Source of the DNA: an uncultured Alphaproteobacteria bacterium
GTDB taxonomy: Bacteria > Pseudomonadota > Alphaproteobacteria > Micavibrionales > Micavibrionaceae
Length of the DNA stretch: 5,129 nucleotides
Direction: 5' to 3'
Assembly (NCBI GenBank): GCA_937124505.1
Contig: CAKZKV010000258.1
Location: 1-5,129, forward strand
Within the stretch, counting starts at the first letter, position 1; each line of letters begins with the position of its first letter. Shown here piece by piece: positions 1-5,129 of this stretch. A program made the position numbers and the translations under genes. A model generated the notes under the pieces. That model ran no database searches. It was not told where the DNA came from and saw only the letters and a program-made list of their open reading frames with translations.

Positions 1-441
1 CAGGACATTGAGATTGATATCCAGCGCTTTTCACAGTTTTCCGGCGAATATAACGTGATCTTCGCAGACCAGAACGGTGCGGAACTGGGTCTGAGAACCG
101 GCGTGGAAATCGATAGTGAAGGATATGTGATCGCCCGCTTCTCAAACGGAGCTTCGACCGAACTCTATAAAGTCCCGATGGTCACATTCGCCAACTCAAA
201 CGGACTACAGGAAGTTTCAGGAACGGCTTACACCGAAAACGAAGAATCCGGGGAGGAAAACCTCCGGCAGGCCGGAACCGGCGGGGCCGGGCTACTGGAA
301 ACCTCAACGCTGGAAACCTCCAACGTTGATCTGGCTGATGAATTTGCCCGCCTGATTATCTCCCAACGGGCTTACTCAGCCGGCACAAAAATCATCAATA
401 CAGTTGATCAGATGACGGAAGAACTCCTGAGACTGAGATAA
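1..441 (+). CDS. flgE: Flagellar hook protein FlgE, C-terminal part (5' end outside window)
   Basis: The reading frame is open from base 1 and ends at TAA 439-441, giving the last 146 residues of a longer protein. FlgE polymerises outside the cell into the hook, the flexible joint between the basal-body rod and the filament. Two parts of the family are visible. Residues about 15-75 carry the hook-type stretch with a TGVEID turn, GYVIARFSNG, and a VPMVTFANSNGL segment, which matches the FlgE pattern of small residue-NG followed by an F-N-x-x-GL motif. Residues about 97-146 are the flagellar basal-body/hook C-terminal domain, with LETSNVDLADEFARLI, then SQRAYSAGTKII and a final amphipathic helix ending in LLRLR. 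Rod proteins FlgF and FlgG share this C-terminal domain, but the SNG...TFANSNGL region favours FlgE. A strong terminator follows directly, so this is probably the last gene of a flagellar transcription unit and unrelated in function to the atp genes downstream. Confidence 0.88.
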   Translation, partial: QDIEIDIQRFSQFSGEYNVIFADQNGAELGLRTGVEIDSEGYVIARFSNGASTELYKVPMVTFANSNGLQEVSGTAYTENEESGEENLRQAGTGGAGLLETSTLETSNVDLADEFARLIISQRAYSAGTKIINTVDQMTEELLRLR

Positions 442-462
442 CATTTCCCCCTCCCTGACATT

Positions 463-501
463 AACCCCTCTTTTTAGAACAAAAAGAGGGGTTCTTTTTT
501 T
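463..501 (+). terminator. Rho-independent terminator after flgE
   Basis: A perfect 13-bp inverted repeat (AACCCCTCTTTTT at 463-475 and AAAAAGAGGGGTT at 481-493) encloses a 5-nt loop, AGAAC, and is followed by C and seven T residues (495-501). It starts 22 nt after the flgE stop codon. This is a textbook intrinsic terminator and separates the flagellar unit from the ATP synthase operon. The opposite strand lacks a comparable T run after the stem, so it is best read as acting on + strand transcription. Confidence 0.93.
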
Positions 502-535
502 GCTCCGTTTTTTCGCAAAAATGTTGATTTAAAGG

Positions 536-564
536 TTGCAGTGCACCAACCACTATGCTACATC
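536..564 (+). promoter_or_regulatory. Weak sigma-70-like promoter candidate for the atp operon
   Basis: Because a terminator closes the upstream unit, the atp operon needs its own promoter between about 502 and 604. The best match I can find is TTGCAG (536-541) and TACATC (559-564) with a 17-nt spacer, about 40 nt upstream of the atpH start. The -10 element is poor, and TATGCT (554-559) is a rival without a well-placed -35. The following stretch 570-592 is very AT-rich, which fits a leader or an easily melted region. The location is inferred mainly from necessity. Confidence 0.22.
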
Positions 565-594
565 CATCACAAAATTTAATATTTATATTAAGAC

Positions 595-598
595 AGGA
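595..598 (+). promoter_or_regulatory. Ribosome binding site fixing the atpH GTG start
   Basis: AGGA at 595-598 lies 6 nt before GTG 605. It is the only convincing Shine-Dalgarno match near the 5' end of this reading frame. It supports GTG 605 over the TTG 69 nt upstream, whose extra residues do not resemble a delta-subunit N-terminus. Confidence 0.65.
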
Positions 599-604
599 TA
601 CTCA

Positions 605-1192
605 GTGACCCACTCAAACGCGGCCCATTCTGCCTTCGCACAGCGCTATGCCAGCGCCTATATCGATTCTGTTCCCGCAAAAGAATATGACAACGCCTCA
701 CAGGAAATTGAGGTCTTTTTGTCCTTGATTGAGGAAAGTCAGGAACTGACGGAAATCATCACAAACCCGTTGTTCTCAAAAGAATCCAAAGGTGCCGTCT
801 TCACAGAACTTGCCAAAAAGGCAAACATGTCAAAAGGACTGGTGACCTTCATCCAGACCATTTTGAACAACAACAGACTTTCCAGTTTAACAGCAATTTT
901 GCAAGCCGTCCTGATCCGTCTGGACGCCCTTCAGGGTATTGTAGAAGCGAAAATCGAAACCGCTTATCCGCTGAACAAAACACAATCCACAAGTCTGGAA
1001 AAAGAAATCGGAAAAATTACAGGCGGCAAGGCGCGTATTTCCGTAGAGGTCAAGCCGGAACTCATTGGCGGTATGGTCATTACGATTGGCTCTAAACGCA
1101 TTGACGGCTCGATCAAGCGGCGCCTGGAACTGCTGGAGCAAGACCTTCGCGCCAGTGCAAACGAAAATTTTAAACAGGCCAAGACAGCCTAA
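605..1192 (+). CDS. atpH: F1F0 ATP synthase subunit delta (AtpH)
   Basis: A 195-residue protein of the OSCP/delta family, close to the usual length of about 180. The delta subunit sits on top of the alpha3beta3 hexamer at the cytoplasmic face and ties F1 to the b-subunit peripheral stalk, so the stator resists rotor torque. Residues 10-30 (AFAQRYASAYIDSV) match the start of the N-terminal helical domain that binds alpha; the NPLFSKESK segment near 54-62 is also typical. The C-terminal part has the family signature at about 147-170, with PELIGGMVITIGSKRIDGSI, followed by a charged helix. I chose GTG 605 because it has AGGA six bases upstream and starts just before the conserved AFAQRYA stretch. 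The frame is open further upstream to a TTG at 536, but those 23 residues are not family-like. It is the first gene of the operon, 21 nt ahead of atpA. Confidence 0.95.
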   Translation: MTHSNAAHSAFAQRYASAYIDSVPAKEYDNASQEIEVFLSLIEESQELTEIITNPLFSKESKGAVFTELAKKANMSKGLVTFIQTILNNNRLSSLTAILQAVLIRLDALQGIVEAKIETAYPLNKTQSTSLEKEIGKITGGKARISVEVKPELIGGMVITIGSKRIDGSIKRRLELLEQDLRASANENFKQAKTA

Positions 1193-1213
1193 CCAACACA
1201 AAGAGGAAAAAAG

Positions 1214-2770
1214 ATGGATAAAATCAACGTTTCTGAAATTTCGGACATTATCAAGAAACAGATTAAAGACTTTGACAAGAAAATGGACGTTTCCGAAATC
1301 GGGCAAGTCCTGTATGTCGGTGACGGAATTGCTCAGATTTACGGTCTGGACGAAGTGCGTGCCGGGGAGATGGTCGAATTCCCTGACGGTACGAAAGGCA
1401 TGGCGCTGAACCTCGAAGACGATAATGTCGGTGTTGTTATCTTTGGATCCGACCAAAATATTAAAGAAGGCGATATCGTCAAGAGAACCGGAAAAATCGT
1501 TGAGATTCCTGTGGGTCGTGGCCTGTTGGGCCGCGTAGTTGATCCGCTGGGTCAACCTCTGGACGGCAAAGGCCCGATTGAATTCTCTGAAACCCGCCGG
1601 ATTGAGGTCAAAGCCCCTGGCATTATCCCACGTCAGTCTGTGTCTGAGCCGATGCAGACAGGGATCAAATCCATTGATGCGCTGGTGCCGATTGGCCGCG
1701 GTCAGCGGGAATTGATCCTCGGCGACCGTCAGACCGGTAAAACTGCCGTTGCGATTGATACAATCATCAACCAGAAAGAAATCAACAAATCCAAAAACGA
1801 AAAAGAGCATCTGTATTGCGTCTATGTCGCCATTGGTCAAAAACGCTCGACTGTGGCGCAACTGGTGAAAGAACTGGAAGAAAACGGCGCACTGGAATAT
1901 TCCATTATCGTTGCTGCGACAGCCTCCGACCCGGCTCCGCTGCAATTCCTGGCACCATATGCCGGTTGTACAATGGGCGAATATTTCCGCGATAACGGTC
2001 TGCACGCGCTGGCCATTTACGACGATTTGTCCAAACAGGCCGTGGCATACCGCCAAATGTCCCTGCTTCTGCGTCGTCCTCCCGGTCGTGAAGCCTATCC
2101 GGGTGACGTGTTCTACATTCACTCCCGTCTGCTGGAACGTGCGGCGAAAATGTCCGACGAGCATGGTGGCGGTTCCCTGACGGCTCTGCCAATTATCGAA
2201 ACACAGGCTGGTGACGTCTCCGCTTACATTCCAACCAACGTGATCTCCATCACAGACGGTCAGATTTTCCTGGAAACAGGCTTGTTCTTTAAAGGGATCC
2301 GTCCGGCGATTAACGTTGGTGCATCCGTGTCCCGTGTGGGCTCCGCCGCGCAAATCAAGGCCATGAAACAGGTCGCAGGGTCCATTAAACTGGAACTGGC
2401 GCAATACCGTGAGATGGAAGCCTTTGCCCAGTTTGCCTCCGATCTGGATGCATCAACCCAAAGACTTCTGGCGAGAGGCGCCCGCCTGACACAGCTTCTG
2501 AAACAACCGCAATATTCTCCGCTGTCTGTTGAAGAGCAGGTCATGGTGATTTATGCGGGAACAAACGGCTATCTGGATAACATCCCTGTGGCTCAGGTCA
2601 GCAGTTATGAGCATGCCCTGCGCGAAGATATGGCCGCCAACGCCAAAGACATCCTGAAGAAAATTGCCAAAGACAAGAAACTGAGCGACGAATTGAAAGA
2701 TGAGATGAATGCTTATCTCGATAAATTCACAAACAGTTTCGCAGGCAGCGTTGAACAGAAAGCAGCTTAA
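1214..2770 (+). CDS. atpA: F1F0 ATP synthase subunit alpha (AtpA)
   Basis: A full-length 518-residue alpha subunit, which alternates with beta in the F1 hexamer and carries the non-catalytic nucleotide sites. The beta-barrel domain covers about residues 27-95, including [10 protein letters not shown]. The nucleotide-binding domain has the Walker A loop GDRQTGKT at 170-177 and a Walker B strand ALAIYDD at 265-271. The ATPase alpha/beta signature [10 protein letters not shown] lies at 364-373. It is followed directly by Arg374 in SVSRVG, the arginine finger that reaches into the catalytic site on beta. The C-terminal helical domain runs from about 380 to the end and includes [16 protein letters not shown]. 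The start ATG has GAGG (1203-1206) 7 nt upstream. It follows atpH by 21 nt and ends 3 nt before atpG, so co-transcription is clear. No missing or altered key residue was seen. Confidence 0.98.
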   Translation: MDKINVSEISDIIKKQIKDFDKKMDVSEIGQVLYVGDGIAQIYGLDEVRAGEMVEFPDGTKGMALNLEDDNVGVVIFGSDQNIKEGDIVKRTGKIVEIPVGRGLLGRVVDPLGQPLDGKGPIEFSETRRIEVKAPGIIPRQSVSEPMQTGIKSIDALVPIGRGQRELILGDRQTGKTAVAIDTIINQKEINKSKNEKEHLYCVYVAIGQKRSTVAQLVKELEENGALEYSIIVAATASDPAPLQFLAPYAGCTMGEYFRDNGLHALAIYDDLSKQAVAYRQMSLLLRRPPGREAYPGDVFYIHSRLLERAAKMSDEHGGGSLTALPIIETQAGDVSAYIPTNVISITDGQIFLETGLFFKGIRPAINVGASVSRVGSAAQIKAMKQVAGSIKLELAQYREMEAFAQFASDLDASTQRLLARGARLTQLLKQPQYSPLSVEEQVMVIYAGTNGYLDNIPVAQVSSYEHALREDMAANAKDILKKIAKDKKLSDELKDEMNAYLDKFTNSFAGSVEQKAA

Positions 2771-2773
2771 TTA

Positions 2774-3664
2774 ATGCCCAGTTTAAGAGACTACAGAGAC
2801 CGTATTACCTCCGTGAAATCCACCCGTAAAATTACGAGTGCGATGAAAATGGTGGCAGCGGCCAAACTTAAAAAAGCACAGGATGCGGCAGAACGTGCCC
2901 AGCCTTATGCGCATGCCATGGCGGAGATGATGTCCCGCATGGCCGCAAGTCTGGTGATCAGCACGGCCTCTCCCAAGCTATTAATTGGCACAGGACAGGA
3001 TCAGACACATCTGCTTGTGATTGTCACATCTGATCGCGGCTTGTGCGGCGGTTTCAACGGCAACCTGATCCGCTTTGCAAAACATGAAATCGAGCGCCTG
3101 ACACTGGAGGGCAAAACCGTCCAGATCCTCACGATTGGCCGTAAAGCCCGTGATGTTCTGAAACGTGATTATGCGGATTTAATCATCAAGAGCTTCACTA
3201 ATATTGCAGGGAAAGACAATATCGACTTTGCCGCCGCCAGCGACATCTCCGGCTTTATGCTGAGCCAGTTTGCTGAGAATAAATTCGATGTCTGTCACCT
3301 GCTGTATAACGAATTTAAATCCGTTCTGTCGCAACCACCGACAACACAGCAATTGATCCCATTCAACCTGCCTGAAACCGGGGGACAAGACGCCGCTGAG
3401 GGCACGAAAAACCCCTATGATTTTGAACCGGAGGAAAATGAGATTCTGGCGGAACTCCTGCCAAAAAATATCTCCATGCAGGTGTTCCGTGCGCTCCTTG
3501 ACAGTTCCGCCGGGGAACAGGCCGCCAGTATGACGGCCATGGATAACGCCACCCGCAACGCTGGCGACATGATTAACGACCTGTCTCTGCAATATAACCG
3601 CGCACGGCAGGCCTATATTACCAAGGAGCTGATCGAGATCATTTCCGGGGCAGAAGCGGTTTAG
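2774..3664 (+). CDS. atpG: F1F0 ATP synthase subunit gamma (AtpG)
   Basis: A 296-residue gamma subunit, the central rotor shaft that turns inside alpha3beta3 and contacts epsilon and the c-ring. The N-terminal coiled-coil helix is clear at residues 1-60 (MPSLRDYRDRITSVKSTRKI, then AMKMVAAAKLKKA). The Rossmann-like middle domain includes SDRGLCGGFNGNL at about 86-98. The C-terminal helix includes MTAMDNATRNAGDMI at 253-267 and the PROSITE gamma signature ITKELIEIISGAEA at 282-295. A short acidic, glycine-rich stretch at about 202-224 sits in the alphaproteobacterial-type loop before EILAELLP. The ATG starts only 3 nt after the atpA stop, and I see no good Shine-Dalgarno, so translation is probably coupled to atpA. 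In most genomes atpD would follow within tens of bases; here 610 nt intervene. Confidence 0.97.
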   Translation: MPSLRDYRDRITSVKSTRKITSAMKMVAAAKLKKAQDAAERAQPYAHAMAEMMSRMAASLVISTASPKLLIGTGQDQTHLLVIVTSDRGLCGGFNGNLIRFAKHEIERLTLEGKTVQILTIGRKARDVLKRDYADLIIKSFTNIAGKDNIDFAAASDISGFMLSQFAENKFDVCHLLYNEFKSVLSQPPTTQQLIPFNLPETGGQDAAEGTKNPYDFEPEENEILAELLPKNISMQVFRALLDSSAGEQAASMTAMDNATRNAGDMINDLSLQYNRARQAYITKELIEIISGAEAV

Positions 3665-3668
3665 GGAT

Positions 3669-3676
3669 AAAGGAAG
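3669..3676 (+). promoter_or_regulatory. Orphan Shine-Dalgarno-like site just after atpG
   Basis: AAAGGAAG lies 4 nt after the atpG stop but has no start codon at a usable distance; the next ATG, of the GIY-YIG gene, is more than 40 nt away, beyond a hairpin. The same purine string occurs in front of atpD at 4257-4264. It may be the original ribosome binding site of the gene that once followed atpG, cut off by an insertion. This is inference from position and sequence only. Confidence 0.35.
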
Positions 3677-3678
3677 AA

Positions 3679-3706
3679 CGTCATCCTGAACTTGTTTCAG
3701 GATCTT
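3679..3706 (+). repeat. Palindromic repeat, copy 1 (left end of cassette)
   Basis: The core hairpin has an 8-bp perfect stem, ATCCTGAA (3683-3690) and TTCAGGAT (3696-3703), with loop CTTGT. It is preceded by CGTC and followed by CTT, both conserved in the other copies. It begins 15 nt after the atpG stop and ends 11 nt before the GIY-YIG start. There is no T run, so it is not a standard terminator. Confidence 0.85.
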
Positions 3707-3717
3707 AAAAAAGAAAA

Positions 3718-4011
3718 ATGGAGAAGAAATTTTACGTTTATATTGTTTCCAGTTACCAAAACAAAAAACTTTATATCGGTATTACATCCAATCTGCAAAA
3801 ACGTATTTGGGAGCATAAAAACAAAATTATTGAAGGGCATACAAGTAAATATAATAAAGACCGTCTGGTTTATTACGAGGTTTTTGATGATGCAGAAAAT
3901 GCAATCGCGAGAGAAAAACAACTGAAAAACTGGCATCGGCAATGGAAAATAAATTTGATTGAACAACAGAATGCGGAATGGAATGATTTATATGAAGAAA
4001 TATGCGGATAA
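3718..4011 (+). CDS. Small GIY-YIG domain protein, putative endonuclease (COG2827/YhbQ-like)
   Basis: A 97-residue protein made up almost wholly of one GIY-YIG nuclease domain. The two signature tyrosine motifs are YVY (residues 6-8) and YIG (19-21). They are followed by the expected Arg29 in LQKRIWEH, His33, and Glu66 in AIAREKQLKNW, the likely metal-binding glutamate. The end, WKINLIEQQNAEWNDLYEE, is typical of the stand-alone COG2827/UPF0213 group. Key residues are present, so it may be active, but substrates of this group are poorly known and I assign no specific role. It differs from its neighbours in AT-rich composition, in being lysine-rich, and in having only a weak A-rich ribosome binding region. 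It is inserted in the sense direction between atpG and atpD, so it would be read from the atp transcript. Palindromes abut both ends. Confidence 0.9.
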   Translation: MEKKFYVYIVSSYQNKKLYIGITSNLQKRIWEHKNKIIEGHTSKYNKDRLVYYEVFDDAENAIAREKQLKNWHRQWKINLIEQQNAEWNDLYEEICG

Positions 4012-4024
4012 CTTTAATACTCAC

Positions 4025-4052
4025 CGTCATGCTGAACTCGTTTCAGCATCTT
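4025..4052 (+). repeat. Palindromic repeat, copy 2 (same orientation as copy 1)
   Basis: The core hairpin is ATGCTGAA (4029-4036) and TTCAGCAT (4042-4049) with loop CTCGT, again flanked by CGTC and CTT. It matches copy 1 at 25 of 28 positions. Two of the three differences are a paired change (C-G to G-C) that keeps the stem; the third is the central loop base. It begins 13 nt after the GIY-YIG stop codon and faces copy 3 across a 14-nt spacer. Confidence 0.85.
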
Positions 4053-4066
4053 TGAAACATTCCCAA

Positions 4067-4094
4067 AAGATCCCGAAACAAGTTCGGGATGACG
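4067..4094 (-). repeat. Palindromic repeat, copy 3 (inverted, right end of cassette)
   Basis: On the + strand the core is ATCCCGAA (4070-4077) and TTCGGGAT (4083-4090) with loop ACAAG. Read on the - strand it shows the same CGTC lead and CTT tail as copies 1 and 2. It matches copy 1 at 26 of 28 positions; the two differences pair with each other (T-A to C-G). With copy 1 it forms the outer inverted repeats of the cassette, and with copy 2 it could form a longer hairpin over 4025-4094. Confidence 0.85.
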
Positions 4095-4105
4095 AATGTA
4101 TTACA

Positions 4106-4114
4106 GAGGTGGAG
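4106..4114 (+). promoter_or_regulatory. Strong ribosome binding site before the broken lipoprotein gene
   Basis: GAGGTGGAG (4106-4114) lies 8 nt before ATG 4123. It is the best Shine-Dalgarno match in the whole atpG-atpD interval, better than that of the GIY-YIG gene. Its presence argues that the short frame at 4123 was, or is, translated. Confidence 0.55.
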
Positions 4115-4122
4115 ACGAAATT

Positions 4123-4247
4123 ATGAAAAAATTTATTTCATTAATGATCGTTGTATCTATTTTAGATGTGGAATTACTCCGAATGAGTATCCTTTAATTG
4201 AAGAAATGAAAAAAACTTACGAAGAACAACAAAGAAATAACAATTAG
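4123..4247 (+). pseudogene. Probable small lipoprotein gene with one-base frameshift
   Basis: From ATG 4123 the frame reads MKKFISLMIVVSIL, a classic signal-peptide start with two lysines and a hydrophobic core, then runs DVELLRMSIL to a stop at 4195-4197 (24 residues). The frame one base back continues from TGT 4167 as CGITPNEYPLIEE, then a charged tail ending QRNNN, and stops at TAG 4245-4247. If one base was lost near 4165-4166 (GA in place of GNA), the restored product would be about 41 residues with a hydrophobic core, a small residue such as Gly or Ala (GGA or GCA), then Cys: a plausible lipobox. I see no family match. The product would be a short outer- or inner-membrane lipoprotein. 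A strong ribosome binding site precedes it, and the stop lies 27 nt before atpD. The region is very AT-rich (29 of 120 bases G or C at 4121-4240). A sequencing error is possible. I cannot exclude chance, given the small size. Confidence 0.45.

Positions 4248-5129
<882 letters not shown>

Larger units (their letters stand above)
3679..4094. mobile_element. Candidate palindrome-bounded cassette carrying a GIY-YIG gene
   Basis: A 416-bp unit starts and ends with 28-nt sequences that are inverted copies of each other with 26 of 28 identities (3679-3706 and 4067-4094). Inside are one GIY-YIG gene and a third, slightly diverged copy (4025-4052). Packing is tight: 11 nt separate the left repeat from the start codon and 13 nt separate the stop codon from the internal copy. 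The gene is about 32% GC (92 of 290 bases counted), clearly lower than the flanking atp genes. No transposase is present and no clear target duplication lies directly at the cassette ends. It could be a mobile element, a nuclease gene co-dispersed with REP-like palindromes, or palindromes that accumulated independently around a transferred gene. Confidence 0.5.

Noticed and set aside
534..551. Small hairpin GGTTG/CAACC in the atpH leader
   Set aside because: A 5-bp stem with an 8-nt loop is easily expected by chance and overlaps the promoter candidate; nothing else supports it.
536..604. 23-codon upstream extension of atpH from TTG
   Set aside because: The added residues do not resemble delta-subunit N-termini, and the ribosome binding site is placed for GTG 605.
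887..2404. Long open frame of 505 codons on the minus strand across atpH and atpA
   Set aside because: It lies opposite two certain genes. Its product is rich in His, Cys, Phe and Arg with no recognisable domain, as expected for an antisense shadow of codon-biased genes.
3679..3706. Palindromes as intrinsic terminators of the atp operon
   Set aside because: The stems are only 8 bp and none is followed by a T run, so efficient intrinsic termination is unlikely. Effects on RNA stability remain possible.
3692..3925. Other open frames overlapping the GIY-YIG gene on both strands
   Set aside because: They overlap a gene with a clear domain and its catalytic residues, start inside the palindrome or lack ribosome binding sites, and show no domain.
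3679..4094. CRISPR array or homing intron
   Set aside because: There are only three repeats in mixed orientation with unequal spacing and no spacers. The GIY-YIG gene lies between genes and interrupts no coding sequence or recognisable intron.
4158..4170. Programmed -1 ribosomal frameshift joining the two lipoprotein halves
   Set aside because: No standard slippery heptamer is present at the junction, and a -1 slip would put Arg before the Cys, a poor lipobox. A lost base explains it better.

Overview
The window reads as chromosomal DNA from a flagellated alphaproteobacterium. Three things support this. The F1 genes atpH-atpA-atpG-atpD form a block with no F0 gene (atpB, E or F) upstream, the split arrangement usual in that class. 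The F1 proteins have alphaproteobacterial-type sequences. A flagellar gene lies directly upstream. Codon composition of the core genes is moderate to GC-rich. Genus cannot be set from the sequence; a lineage near Rhodospirillales or Micavibrio-like bacteria is only a guess.

Layout, all genes on the + strand. Bases 1-441 are the C-terminal 146 residues of flagellar hook protein FlgE, closed by a strong intrinsic terminator (463-501). A roughly 100-nt AT-rich leader with only a weak promoter candidate precedes atpH (delta, GTG start at 605). It is followed by atpA (alpha, 1214-2770), atpG (gamma, 2774-3664) and the first 285 codons of atpD (beta, from 4275). Delta, alpha, gamma and beta are parts of the same F1 sector: alpha3beta3 hexamer, gamma rotor and delta peripheral-stalk link. 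All catalytic and structural motifs that should be visible are intact.

The unusual part is the 610-nt interval between atpG and atpD (3665-4274), far larger than the 21-nt and 3-nt gaps elsewhere in the operon and much richer in AT. It holds a small GIY-YIG nuclease-like gene (3718-4011) enclosed by three copies of a 28-nt palindrome, the outer two in inverted orientation, so that 3679-4094 looks like a compact mobile cassette. Every base difference among the three palindromes is either a compensated stem pair or the single central loop base. Between the cassette and atpD lies a probable small lipoprotein gene broken by a one-base frameshift (4123-4247), with a good ribosome binding site. A 9-nt purine repeat, AAAGGAAGA, occurs just after atpG and just before atpD. 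Removing the DNA between the copies would leave a normal 22-nt intergenic gap, suggesting how the interval may have arisen.
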